Source: Henricia sp. BOLD:AAB3569 (Eukaryota > Echinodermata > Asteroidea > Spinulosida > Echinasteridae). Taken from it: a stretch of DNA of 64,000 bases. Below are positions 1 through 15,000 of the stretch, in pieces. Positions within the stretch are counted from its first letter, which is position 1. Every line of letters begins with the position of its first letter. A program made the translations under genes and the position numbers. The DNA is taken from the NCBI GenBank assembly GCA_037783545.1, contig JBBELK010000666.1:1471001-1535000 (forward strand), given 5' to 3'. The notes under the pieces are model-generated. The model had not been told where the DNA came from. It was given only the letters and a program-made list of their open reading frames with translations, and searched no databases.

Positions 1-3000
1 AACTCAATGGATCCACCAACCTGTGACTCATGAAGTGTTGATGTTTGTGATTAGCATCATACAGATCAAATGGACTCTCAATGCTGCTACACTCCTTAAT
101 AAACTCAATGGATCCACCAACCTGTGACTCATGAAGTGCTGATGTTTGTGATTAGCATCATACAGATCAAATGGACTCTCGATGCTGCTACACTCCTTAA
201 TAAACTCAATGGATCCACCAACCTGTGACTCATAAAGTGTTGATGTTTGTGATTAGCATCATACAGATCAAACAGACTCTCAATGCTGCTACACTCCTTA
301 ATAAACTCAATGGATCCACCAACCTGTGACTCATGAAGTGTTGATGTTTGTGATTAGCGTCATACAGATCAAACAGACTCTCAATGCTGCTACACTCCTT
401 AATAAACTCAATGGATCCACCAACCTGTGACTCATGAAGTGTTGATGTTTGTGATTAGCGTCATACAGATCAAATGGACTCTCAATGCTGCTACACTCCT
501 TAATAAACTCAATAGATCCACCAACCTGTGACTCATGAAGTGTTGATGTTTGTGATTAGCATCATACAGATCAAACAGACTCTCAATGCTGCTACACTCC
601 TTAATAAACTCAATGGATCCACCAACCTGTGGCTCATGAAGTGTTGATGTTTGTGATTAGCGTCATACAGATCAAATGGACTCTCAATGCTGCTACACTC
701 CTTAATAAACTCAATGGATCCACCAACCTGTGACTCATGAAGTGTTGATGTTTGTGATTAGCATCATACAGATCAAACGGACTCTCAATGCTGCTACACT
801 CCTTAATAAACTCAATGGATCCACCAACCTGTGACTCATGAAGTGTTGATGTTTGTGATTAGCATCATACAGATCAAATGGACTCTCAATGCTGCTACAC
901 TCCTTAATAAACTCAATAGATCCACCAACCTGTGACTCATGAAGTGTTGATGTTTGTGATTAGCGTCATACAGATCAAACAGACTCTCAATGCTGCTACA
1001 CTCCTTAATAAACTCAATGGATCCACCAACCTGTGACTCATGAAGTGTTGATGTTTGTGATTAGCATCATACAGATCAAACGGACTCTCAATGCTGCTAC
1101 ACTCCTTAATAAACTCAATGGATCCACCAACCTGTGACTCATGAAGTGTTGATGTTTGTGATTAGCATCATACAGATCAAACAGACTCTCAATGCTGCTA
1201 CACTCCTTAATAAACTCAATGGATCCACCAACCTGTGACTCATAAAGTGTTGATGTTTGTGATTAGCGTCATACAGATCAAATGGACTCTCAATGCTGCT
1301 ACACTCCTTAATAAACTCAATGGATCCACCAACCTGTGACTCATGAAGTGTTGATGTTTGTGATTAGCATCATACAGATCAATTGGACTCTCAATGCTGC
1401 TACACTCCTCAATAAACTCAATGGATCCACCAACCTGTGACTCATGAAGTGCTGATGTTTGTGATTAGCATCATACAGATCAAATGGACTCTCAATGCTG
1501 CTACACTCCTTAATAAACTCAATGGATCCACCAACCTGTGACTCATGAAGTGTTGATGTTTGTGATTAGCATCATACAGATCAAACGGACTCTCAATGCT
1601 GCTACACTCCTTAATAAACTCAATGGATCCACCAACCTGTGACTCATGAAGTGTTGATGTTTGTGATTAGCATCATACAGATCAAACGGACTCTCAATGC
1701 TGCTACACTCCTTAATAAACTCAATGGATCCACCAACCTGTGACTCATGAAGTGTTGATGTTTGTGATTAGCATCATACAGATCAAATGGACTCTCAATG
1801 CTGCTACACTCCTCAATAAACTCAATGGATCCACCAACCTGTGACTCATGAAGTGTTGATGTTTGTGATTAGCATCATACAGATCAAATGGACTCTCAAT
1901 GCTGCTACACTCCTTAATAAACTCAATAGATCCACCAACCTGTGACTCATGAAGTGCTGATGTTTGTGATTAGCATCATACAGATCAAATGGACTCTCAA
2001 TGCTGCTACACTCCTCAATAAACTCAATGGATCCACCAACCTGTGACTCATGAAGTGTTGATGTTTGTGATTAGCATCATACAGATCAAACGGACTCTCA
2101 ATGCTGCTACACTCCTTAATAAACTCAATAGATCCACCAACCTGTGACTCATGAAGTGCTGATGTTTGTGATTAGCGTCATACAGATCAAACAGACTCTC
2201 AATGCTGCTACACTCCTTAATAAACTCAATGGATCCACCAACCTGTGACTCATGAAGTGCTGATGTTTGTGATTAGCATCATACAGATCAAACGGACTCT
2301 CAATGCTGCTACACTCCTTAATAAACTCAATGGATCCACCAACCTGTGACTCATGAAGTGCTGATGTTTGTGATTAGCGTCATACAGATCAAACGGACTC
2401 TCAATGCTGCTACACTCCTTAATAAACTCAATAGATCCACCAACCTGTGACTCATGAAGTGTTGATGTTTGTGATTAGCATCATACAGATCAAACAGACT
2501 CTCAATGCTGCTACACTCCTTAATAAACTCAATAGATCCACCAACCTGTGACTCATGAAGTGCTGATGTTTGTGATTAGCGTCATACAGATCAAACAGAC
2601 TCTCAATGCTGCTACACTCCTTAATAAACTCAATGGATCCACCAACCTGTGACTCATGAAGTGCTGATGTTTGTGATTAGCATCATACAGATCAAATGGA
2701 CTCTCAATGCTGCTACACTCCTTAATAAACTCAATGGATCCACCAACCTGTGACTCATGAAGTGTTGATGTTTGTGATTAGCGTCATACAGATCAAACAG
2801 ACTCTCAATGCTGCTACACTCCTTAATAAACTTAATGGATCCACCAACCTGTGACTCATGAAGTGTTGATGTTTGTGATTAGCATCATACAGATCAAACG
2901 GACTCTCAATGCTGCTACACTCCTTAATAAACTCAATGGATCCACCAACCTGTGACTCATGAAGTGTTGATGTTTGTGATTAGCATCATACAGATCAAAC

Positions 3001-6000
3001 GGACTCTCAATGCTGCTACACTCCTTAATAAACTCAATGGATCCACCAACCTGTGACTCATGAAGTGTTGATGTTTGTGATTAGCGTCATACAGATCAAA
3101 CAGACTCTCAATGCTGCTACACTCCTTAATAAACTCAATGGATCCACCAACCTGTGACTCATGAAGTGTTGATGTTTGTGATTAGCGTCATACAGATCAA
3201 ACAGACTCTCAATGCTGCTACACTCCTTAATAAACTCAATGGATCCACCAACCTGTGACTCATGAAGTGTTGATGTTTGTGATTAGCATGATACAGATCA
3301 AATGGACTCTCAATGCTGCTACACTCCTTAATAAACTCAATGGATCCACCAACCTGTGACTCATGAAGTGTTGATGTTTGTGATTAGCATCATACAGATC
3401 AAACGGACTCTCAATGCTGCTACACTCCTTAATAAACTCAATAGATCCACCAACCTGTGACTCATGAAGTGTTGATGTTTGTGATTAGCATCATACAGAT
3501 CAAACAGACTCTCAATGCTGCTACACTCCTGAATAAACTCAATAGATCCACCAACCTGTGACTCATGAAGTGTTGATGTTTGTGATTAGCATCATACAGA
3601 TCAAACGGACTCTCAATGCTGCTACACTCCTTGATAAACTCAATAGATCCACCAACCTGTGACTCATGAAGTGTTGATGTTTGTGATTAGCATCATACAG
3701 ATCAAACGGACTCTCAATGCTGCTACACTCCTTAATAAACTCAATGGATCCACCAACCTGTGACTCATGAAGTGTTGATGTTTGTGATTAGCATCATACA
3801 GATCAAACGGACTCTCAATGCTGCTACACTCCTTAATAAACTCAATAGATCCACCAACCTGTGACTCATGAAGTGTTGATGTTTGTGATTAGCATCATAC
3901 AGATCAAACGGACTCTCAATGCTGCTACACTCCTTAATAAACTCAATAGATCCACCAACCTGTGACTCATGAAGTGCTGATGTTTGTGATTAGCATCATA
4001 CAGATCAAATGGACTCTCAATGCTGCTACACTCCTCAATAAACTCAATGGATCCACCAACCTGTGACTCATGAAGTGTTGATGTTTGTGATTAGCATCAT
4101 ACAGATCAAATGGACTCTTAATGCTGCTACACTCCTTAATAAACTCAATGGATCCACCAACCTGTGACTCATGAAGTGCTGATGTTTGTGATTAGCATCA
4201 TACAGATCAAATGGACTCTCAATGCTGCTACACTCCTTAATAAACTCAATAGATCCACCAACCTGTGACTCATGAAGTGCTGATGTTTGTGATTAGCATC
4301 ATACAGATCAAATGGACTCTCAATGCTGCTACACTCCTCAATAAACTCAATGGATCCACCAACCTGTGACTCATGAAGTGTTGATGTTTGTGATTAGCAT
4401 CATACAGATCAAACGGACTCTCAATGCTGCTACACTCCTTAATAAACTCAATGGATCCACCAACCTGTGACTCATGAAGTGCTGATGTTTGTGATTAGCA
4501 TCATACAGATCAAACGGACTCTCAATGCTGCTACACTCCTTAATAAACTCAATAGATCCACCAACCTGTGACTCATGAAGTGTTGATGTTTGTGATTAGC
4601 ATCATACAGATCAAACGGACTCTCAATGCTGCTACACTCCTTAATAAACTCAATGGATCCACCAACCTGTGACTCATGAAGTGCTGATGTTTGTGATTAG
4701 CATCATACAGATCAAACGGACTCTCAATGCTGCTACACTCCTTAATAAACTCAATAGATCCACCAACCTGTGACTCATGAAGTGTTGATGTTTGTGATTA
4801 GCGTCATACAGATCAAATGGACTCTCAATGCTGCTACACTCCTTAATAAACTCAACGGATCCACCAACCTGTGACTCATGAAGTGTTGATGTTTGTGATT
4901 AGCATCATACAGATCAAACGGACTCTCAATGCTGCTACACTCCTTAATAAACTCAATGGATCCACCAACCTGTGACTCATGAAGTGTTGATGTTTGTGAT
5001 TAGCGTCATACAGATCAAATGGACTCTCAATGCTGCTACACTCCTTAATAAACTCAACGGATCCACCAACCTGTGACTCATGAAGTGTTGATGTTTGTGA
5101 TTAGCATCATACAGATCAAACGGACTCTCAATGCTGCTACACTCCTTAATAAACTCAATAGATCCACCAACCTGTGACTCATGAAGTGCTGATGTTTGTG
5201 ATTAGCATCATACAGATCAAACGGACTCTCAATGCTGCTACACTCCTCAATAAACTCAATGGATCCACCAACCTGTGACTCATGAAGTGTTGATGTTTGT
5301 GATTAGCATCATACAGATCAAATGGACTCTCAATGCTGCTACACTCCTTAATAAACTCAATGGATCCACCAACCTGTGACTCATGAAGTGTTGATGTTTG
5401 TGATTAGCATCATACAGATCAATTGGACTCTCAATGCTGCTACACTCCTCAATAAACTCAATGGATCCACCAACCTGTGACTCATGAAGTGTTGATGTTT
5501 GTGATTAGCATCATACAGATCAAATGGACTCTCAATGCTGCTACTCCTTAATAAACTCAATAGATCCACCAACCTGAGTCTCATGAAGTGTTGATGTTTG
5601 TGATTAGCATCATACAGATCAAATGGACTCTCAATGCTGCTACACTCCTCAATAAACTCAATGGATCCACCAACCTGTGACTCATGAAGTGCTGATGTTT
5701 GTGATTAGCGTCATACAGATCAAATGGACTCTCAATGCTGCTACACTCCTTAATAAACTCAATGGATCCACCAACCTGTGACTCATGAAGTGTTGATGTT
5801 TGTGATTAGCATCATACAGATCAAATGGACTCTCAATGCTGCTACACTCCTTAATAAACTCAATGGATCCACCAACCTGTGACTCATGAAGTGTTGATGT
5901 TTGTGATTAGCATCATACAGATCAAATGGACTCTCAATGCTGCTACACTCCTTAATAAACTCAATGGATCCACCAACCTGTGACTCATGAAGTGTTGATG

Positions 6001-9000
6001 TTTGTGATTAGCGTCATACAGATCAAACGGACTCTCAATGCTGCTACACTCCTTAATAAACTCAATGGATCCACCAACCTGTGACTCATGAAGTGCTGAT
6101 GTTTGTGATTAGCGTCATACAGATCAAACGGACTCTCAATGCTGCTACACTCCTTAATAAACTCAATAGATCCACCAACCTGTGACTCATGAAGTGTTGA
6201 TGTTTGTGATTAGCATCATACAGATCAAACGGACTCTCCTGCTACACTCCTTAATAAACTCAATGGATCCACCAACCTGTGACTCATGAAGTGTTGATGT
6301 TTGTGATTAGCATCATACAGATCAAACGGACTCTCAATGCTGCTACACTCCTTAATAAACTCAATAGATCCACCAACCTGTGACTCATGAAGTGCTGATG
6401 TTTGTGATTAGCGTCATACAGATCAAACGGACTCTCAATGCTGCTACACTCCTTAATAAACTCAATGGATCCACCAACCTGTGACTCATGAAGTGTTGAT
6501 GTTTGTGATTAGCATCATACAGATCAAACGGACTCTCAATGCTGCTACACTCCTTAATAAACTCAATGGATCCACCAACCTGTGACTCATGAAGTGCTGA
6601 TGTTTGTGATTAGCATCATACAGATCAAATGGACTCTCAATGCTGCTACACTCCTTAATAAACTCAATGGATCCACCAACCTGTGACTCATGAAGTGCTG
6701 ATGTTTGTGATTAGCATCATACAGATCAAACAGACTCTCAATGCTGCTACACTCCTTAATAAACTCAATAGATCCACCAACCTGTGACTCATGAAGTGTT
6801 GATGTTTGTGATTAGCATCATACAGATCAAACAGACTCTCAATGCTGCTACACTCCTTAATAAACTCAATGGATCCACCAACCTGTGACTCATGAAGTGT
6901 TGATGTTTGTGATTAGCATCATACAGATCAAACAGACTCTCAATGCTGCTACACTCCTTAATAAACTCAATAGATCCACCAACCTGTGACTCATGAAGTG
7001 TTGATGTTTGTGATTAGCGTCATACAGATCAAATGGACTCTCAATGCTGCTACACTCCTTAATAAACTCAACGGATCCACCAACCTGTGACTCATGAAGT
7101 GTTGATGTTTGTGATTAGCATCATACAGATCAAACGGACTCTCAATGCTGCTACACTCCTTAATAAACTCAATGGATCCACCAACCTGTGACTCATGAAG
7201 TGTTGATGTTTGTGATTAGCATCATACAGATCAAATGGACTCTCAATGCTGCTACACTCCTTAATAAACTCAATGGATCCACCAACCTGTGACTCATGAA
7301 GTGTTGATGTTTGTGATTAGCATCATACAGATCAAATGGACTCTCAATGCTGCTACACTCCTCAATAAACTCAATGGATCCACCAACCTGTGACTCATGA
7401 AGTGTTGATGTTTGTGATTAGCATCATACAGATCAAACGGACTCTCAATGCTGCTACACTCCTTAATAAACTCAATAGATCCACCAACCTGTGACTCATG
7501 AAGTGTTGATGTTTGTGATTAGCGTCATACAGATCAAACGGACTCTCAATGCTGCTACACTCCTTAATAAACTCAATAGATCTACCAACCTGTGACTCAT
7601 GAAGTGTTGATGTTTGTGATTAGCGTCATACAGATCAAACGGACTCTCAATGCTGCTACACTCCTCAATAAACTCAATGGATCCACCAACCTGTGACTCA
7701 TGAAGTGTTGATGTTTGTGATTAGCATCATACAGATCAAACGGACTCTCAATGCTGCTACACTCCTTAATAAACTCAATAGATCCACCAACCTGTGACTC
7801 ATGAAGTGTTGATGTTTGTGATTAGCATCATACAGATCAAACGGACTCTCAATGCTGCTACACTCCTTAATAAACTCAATGGATCCACCAACCTGTGACT
7901 CATGAAGTGTTGATGTTTGTGATTAGCATCATACAGATCAAACGGACTCTCAATGCTGCTACACTCCTTAATAAACTCAATGGATCCACCAACCTGTGAC
8001 TCATGAAGTGTTGATGTTTGTGATTAGCATCATACAGATCAAACAGACTCTCAATGCTGCTACACTCCTTAATAAACTCAATGGATCCACCAACCTGTGA
8101 CTCATGAAGTGTTGATGTTTGTGATTAGCATCATACAGATCAAACGGACTCTCAATGCTGCTACACTCCTTAATAAACTCAATGGATCCACCAACCTGTG
8201 ACTCATGAAGTGTTGATGTTTGTGATTAGCATCATACAGATCAAACGGACTCTCAATGCTGCTACACTCCTTAATAAACTCAATGGATCCACCAACCTGT
8301 GACTCATGAAGTGTTGATGTTTGTGATTAGCATCATACAGATCAAACGGACTCTCAATGCTGCTACACTCCTTAATAAACTCAATGGATCCACCAACCTG
8401 TGACTCATGAAGTGTTGATGTTTGTGATTAGCATCATACAGATCAAACGGACTCTCAATGCTGCTACACTCCTTAATAAACTCAATGGATCCACCAACCT
8501 GTGACTCATGAAGTGTTGATGTTTGTGATTAGCATCATACAGATCAAACAGACTCTCAATGCTGCTACACTCCTCAATAAACTCAATGGATCCACCAACC
8601 TGTGACTCATGAAGTGTTGATGTTTGTGATTAGCATCATACAGATCAAACGGACTCTCAATGCTGCTACACTCCTTAATAAACTCAATGGATCCACCAAC
8701 CTGTGACTCATGAAGTGTTGATGTTTGTGATTAGCATCATACAGATCAAACGGACTCTCAATGCTGCTACACTCCTTAATAAACTCAATAGATCCACCAA
8801 CCTGTGACTCATGAAGTGTTGATGTTTGTGATTAGCATCATACAGATCAAACAGACTCCCAATGCTGCTACACTCCTTAATAAACTCAATAGATCCACCA
8901 ACCTGTGACTCATGAAGTGCTGATGTTTGTGATTAGCATCATACAGATCAAACGGACTCTCAATGCTGCTACACTCCTTAATAAACTCAATAGATCCACC
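1..9000 (-). repeat. 101-bp tandem array (about 89 copies) derived from an AASS coding exon
   Basis: Units repeat every 101 bases from base 1 to about 9,000, where homology stops inside AASS exon 7, and the array runs off the left edge. Read on the minus strand, a unit starts GGATCCATTGAG, which encodes the AASS stretch [21 protein letters not shown], and ends CACAGGTTGGT, a possible exon end plus splice donor. Because 101 is not a multiple of three, the coding frame is lost after each unit. Variation is confined to a few sites (GGATCC or AGATCC, CAAATGG, CAAACGG or CAAACAG, GTGTTG or GTGCTG, GCATCAT or GCGTCAT) and is shuffled between units, as expected from unequal exchange or conversion. 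Two units have short deletions, near 5,545 and 6,238. Most units keep a BamHI site. Confidence 0.97.
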
Positions 9001-12000
9001 AGGATCAGCGGTGATATCACAGATTGCCAGTAAGCGATGTGGAAGGCGCGGACAGCCGGGGGACTCTGGGGCTTCTGGGCTCATCTCCGGGCTTAGTAGC
9101 GTCTTAGTATCCATGTTGGTTAGGAAACGTGGGTGGCCGATGTCCCAGAATATGCCGTTGACTATGCATGAGGCCCAGGGGGCAATCTGGAGGGGCAAGG
9201 GGGTACAAGAAAGTCATGATAGTATATGTATGCATTAGGCTTAGGGATTCCATGCCGGTGTCGAGTAGAAATGATTCCACTTTAGGAATCGGAATCGCAC
9301 TTCCAGATTTATGAGGAATCGATTCCCAGTAGAAATCAATTCCCTTTTTATCTAGATTCTATTCCCAGTTGCTGATTCTGGCTTCTGAAGCCAAGACATT
9401 CCACTTCTGCAAGAATATTTAGCCTTAGATAATTTCCACATTATTAAGAACCTGCGTGTAGCACAGACGGGCATCATTCATGGACGTTTAGTGCCGCTCA
9501 TCAGTGCCAGTAATTGAGTCCTCATTTGCACAATATGTAGTACCTTCAATGTACACGCACTTATTAACACGTTTAGTATATCAGTGAACGATTTCCCCTG
9601 TATCATCACGTGTAATTCGGGTCATTTTTCATCAAATTTAAAATGTGAATATTAGGAACATTCTTTATGGTCTTTGAAATAACTCGCAAAAGAAGCCCTT
9701 ATATGCAGCGTTTAATTATCCATTTGGAATTTGCTATACAAAAACAGTGGATTGCTAAACAGAATTAAAAAATTGCTACGCAAGCAAAACTTGTATATTC
9801 ACTGTATATTTAATGTTTTTCCGTAAAAAAAAAAAAGAATCAATCCTGAAAGAAATCGCGATTCTTTCTTTTGAAAACGGAGTCGACTCCGAAAATGCTG
9901 GAGTCGCCCAAGCCTAGTAAGGACAGTAGAGTGACGACAGTAGAGTTGGCATTATGTAATGGTTCTTTCTTCACTTTTCACCTATGGCGTTCCGGGTTCG
10001 ATTCCGGGGCGTGTATGTGGATTGGGTTTGCAGTACCTACTTGACCGCGTGGTTTTCCCCCAGGAGGTTTCCGTGGGTTTTTCCGCCCACTTCTAAAACT
10101 GTATCTCCTTCTTCATCCCGAGTGAAGTTAAAACCTAGTGCCATAAAGGGCCTTAGCTGCTTTGTAGCCAATTGGTGGTTTTAAACAGAGTTGCAGTTGT
10201 TCCTCACTGATTAGAATTCGATATTATGTGAGCTTGAGAAGCCCCTACAAGTAAATAAATTGTTGTCAGCTACAAATCGTCTCATAAAAAAACGTATTTG
10301 ATGAAATTGATTCTACATGTACCATGCGCCATAGCTAGGATCAATCATAAGGCTAGGACACACCCCAAAACTTACAACATATCAATTATACGGCCAGGGC
10401 ACAGCCCAAAACCTACAACACATCAGTGAAATCGACCACTGGACTTACTTTCTCACTGAACGTGGAGCGGTAAAGCTGCGGGTGTTTGTCATATTCCTCT
10501 GGGTCAAATTCGCCGCCCCCTCGCCGCACGATGTGATCTTTCCTGTGGACTACAGTGGCATAGACCTTTTTGTGGTCTGTTGAGTCAAAGAGAGAACTGA
10601 CTAAATGAGAAACACGGACAAATTGGAAAGTAATGTGGTCTTGCAGTTCAGTAGAAAGCACATTGACTACTGAACCATTCTACAGGGTGTCCCATAAAAA
10701 CCCTGATCAAGGCACCTACACTATCATTACCCCTGATCATAGGGCTCCACTAAATCACTCCATATATCATCTCAGCTTCCTGGGGAGTACACAGCCCCAG
10801 CTGCCTATGAGGCGCTCAAAGGCTAATCAAACACATCAACATTCATTACCCTCTCAGGTACCCATTTTGCTCCTGGGTGGAGAGAAGTGAGTGGCAAAGT
10901 ACCTTGCTTAAGGGTACACGCACAATGGAAGGGATTCGAACCCACTACCTTTGGAACTAACCCAGGTTTTGAATACGATCCACTAGACTGCTCCGCCACA
11001 CAGCACCCCACAATGGCACCAATGCAAGTCATTGAATTGAGTAATCATCGATTGTGATGGGTAAAACATGATAATTACCGCATGTAAGAAGCCATGAGTA
11101 ATGAACAAAATAATAAAAGGGTTTGAGAATTTATTCCTTTGGAAACAAAAAGTAGGGTCTGGATTTAAAAGTTTTTAAAACAAAATTTTTGAATATTCGG
11201 TTTTGAATTTACTATTATTGCAGTTTACAAAAGCAGAATAAATCCAAGGAAAAGGGTATGGTTATTTTAGCTACTCGTATTTCTTCCACACTGCTCTCAC
11301 TGCAAAATAAAGCAATGCTGTTGTCTAACGAAACATAAAGGTGATTAACGTCCCTGTGTTTGCCAATCGGGCATTGAAGAATAGGATCAAAGAGACAATA
11401 CTTCTTTTGTGAACAAAGTTTAAATACAATTATGGTTCCGAGCTTCAAGACTGCATGTATCAGCACTATTTTTCACATGTAATCATCTATTTAATATCTT
11501 GGCTTTTGCATACGTGGGATAAGATTTATAAAATCGGAGGATCAAATATTTGGTTTTCAATTTTAAGATTCGTGGTTACTCCCAATAGACATTTTCCACC
11601 GGCGGCTTTGTTAGGGGGCAGATTTTCTTATTTAAATTATGTAACAATAGATCCACAAAGCACCTACTCATGGATTATACAAGGTGACAATGTGACTGCC
11701 CTCTAAGATGGCCGCAAGTGCAAAGGCTCTATCAGTCAAGACAGAGGGTAAACAATAACCAAGTTACCTCCTTTAGTAACAGCCTCTCTCAAGTCGTTTG
11801 CATTGACATACTCCACTGGGAGGTCTGCTATCACTTCTTGGGCACCCTTTATTAAAAAAACAAAAAAATCGGAAATTTGTTCTTGAAAACTTTGCTCTAC
11901 TTAATCATTCTATGCATGCATTTGACTACTAAACTACATACAGGTACGACTGCTGTGTATACAGCTACGACTGCCGTGTATACAGCTACGACTGCCGTGT

Positions 12001-15000
12001 ATACAGGTACGACTGCCGTGTATACAGCTACGACTGCCGTGTATACAGCTACGACTGCCGTGTATAGAGCTACGACTGCCGTGTATACAACTACGACTGC
12101 CGTGTATACAGGTACGACTGCCGTGTATACAGCTACGACTGCCGTGTATACAGGTACGACTGCCGTGTATACAGCTACGACTGCCGTGTATAGAGCTACG
12201 ACTGCCGTGTATACAACTACGACTGCCGTGTATACAGGTACGACTGCCGTGTATACAGCTACGACTGCCGTGTATACAGGTACGACTGCCGTGTATACAG
12301 CTACGACTGCCGTGTATACAGCTACGACTGTCGTGTATACAGCTACGACTGCCGTGTATACAGCTACGACTGCCGTGTATACAGGTACGACTGCCGTGTA
12401 TACAGCTACGACTGCCGTGTATACAGGTACGACTGCCGTGTATACAGGTACGACTGCCGTGTATACAGCTACGACTGCTGTGTACGTATACGACTGCCGT
12501 GTATACAGCTACGACTGCCGTGTACACAGGTACGACTGCCGTGTACACAGGTACGACTGCCGTGTACACAGCTACGACTGCCGTGTATACAGCTACGACT
12601 GCCGTGTATACAGCTACGACTGCCGTGTATACAGCTACGACTGCCGTGTATACAGGTACGACTGCCGTGTATACAGGTACGACTGCCGTGTATACAGCTA
12701 CGACTGCCGTGTATAGAGCTACGACTGCCGTGTATACAACTACGACTGCCGTGTATACAGGTACGACTGCCGTGTATACAGCTACGACTGCCGTGTATAC
12801 AGGTACGACTGCCGTGTATACAGCTACGACTGCCGTGTATACAGCTACGACTGCCGTGTATAGAGCTACGACTGCCGTGTATAGAGCTACGACTGCCGTG
12901 TATACAGCTACGACTGCCGTGTATACAGCTACGACTGCCGTGTATACAGCTACGACTGCCGTGTATAGAGCTACGACTGCCGTGTATAGAGCTACGACTG
13001 CCGTGTATACAACTACGACTGCCGTGTATACAGGTACGACTGCCGTGTATACAGCTACGACTGCCGTGTATACAGCTACGACTGCCGTGTATACAGCTAC
13101 GACTGCCGTGTATACAGCTACGACTGCCGTGTATACAGGTACGACTGCCGTGTATACAGGTACGACTGCCGTGTATACAGCTACGACTGCTGTGTACGTA
13201 TACGACTGCCGTGTATATAGCTACGACTGCCGTGTACAAAGGTACGACTGCCGTGTACACAGCTATGACTGCCGTGTATACAGCTACGACTGCCGTGTAT
13301 ACAGCTACGACTGCCGTGTATACAGCTACGACTGCCGTGTATACAGGTACGACTGCCGTGTATACAGGTACGACTGCCGTGTATACAGCTACGACTGCCG
13401 TGTATACAGGTACGACTGCCGTGTATAGAGCTACGACTGCCGTGTATACAACTACGACTGCCGTGTATACAGGTACGACTGCCGTGTATACAGCTACGAC
13501 TGCCGTGTATACAGCTACGACTGCCGTGTATACAGCTACGACTGCCGTGTATAGAGCTACGACTGCCGTGTATACAGCTACGACTGCCGTGTATACAGGT
13601 ACGACTGCCGTGTATACAGCTACGACTGCCGTGTATAGAGCTACGACTGCCGTGTATAGAGCTACGACTGCCGTGTATACAACTACGACTGCCGTGTATA
13701 CAGCTACGACTGCCGTGTATACAGCTACGACTGCCGTGTATACAGCTACGACTGCCGTGTATACAGCTACGACTGCCGTGTATACAGCTACGACTGCCGT
13801 GTATACAGGTACGACTGCCGTGTATACAGCTACGACTGCCGTGTATACAGCTACGACTGCTGTGTATACAGCTACGACTGCTGTGTATACAGCTACGACT
13901 GCTGTGTATACAGCTACGACTGCCGTGTATACAGGTACGACTGCCGTGTATACAGCTACGACTGCCGTGTATACAGGTACGACTGCCGTGTATACAGCTA
14001 CGACTGCCGTGTATACAGGTACGACTGCCGTGTATAGAGCTACGACTGCCGTGTATACAACTACGACTGCCGTGTATACAGGTACGACTGCCGTGTATAC
14101 AGCTACGACTGCCGTGTATACAGGTACGACTGCCGTGTATACAGCTACGACTGCCGTGTATAGAGCTACGACTGCCGTGTATAGAGCTACGACTGCCGTG
14201 TATACAGCTACGACTGCCGTGTATACAGGTACGACTGCCGTGTATACAGCTACGACTGCCGTGTATAGAGCTACGACTGCCGTGTATAGAGCTACGACTG
14301 CCGTGTATACAACTACGACTGCCGTGTATACAACTACGACTGCCGTGTATACAGCTACGACTGCCGTGTATACAGCTACGACTGCCGTGTATACAGCTAC
14401 GACTGCCGTGTATACAGCTACGACTGCCGTGTATACAGCTACGACTGCCGTGTATACAGCTACGACTGCCGTGTATACAGCTACGACTGCTGTGTATACA
14501 GCTACGACTGCTGTGTATACAGCTACGACTGCTGTGTATACAGCTACGACTGCTGTGTATACAGCTACGACTGCCGTGTATACAGCTACGACTGCCGTGT
14601 ATACAGCTACGACTGCTGTGTATACAACTACGACTGCTGTGTATACAGGTACGACTGCTGTGTATTTCGCCAAATTTTTAAAACGTTTTATTCCCGCTGT
14701 CCTAAGAATCTGGAAGATAAATCTCAGGGGAAAGCAATGCAACTAGTGGCCACACTCATAAAACCTTAGCAAGCTTTAATAGTTGGTAACCAAAATAACC
14801 TTGCATAAAGTGCAAGAAACACGAAAAAAATGCTCAGATTTAGAAGTAAAATGCAAACCCCACACACAAATTAGTGGATAAACCCCGCTTCCCACCCCCC
14901 TAAAATCCATGCACTGACCAAGATAGATGTGTTTATTTTAATTGACTTAATTTGTTCAACTCACCTGTGAGACATTGCCCGACCCCATGAAGACAATCGA

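Noticed and set aside
5381..5584. 67-aa frame in the 101-bp array
   Set aside because: Created by two altered units that shift the frame; it is an exon-derived satellite, not a gene.
1..9000. CRISPR-like or centromeric array
   Set aside because: Units are contiguous with no unique spacers, the DNA is eukaryotic, and the unit is AASS coding sequence, so neither CRISPR nor a generic centromere satellite is supported.
12469..14742. 757-aa and 511-aa open frames of TAVVAVY or TATTAVY repeats on both strands
   Set aside because: They are frames through a stop-free 21-bp minisatellite inside an AASS intron; three or more overlapping frames on both strands are open for the same reason.
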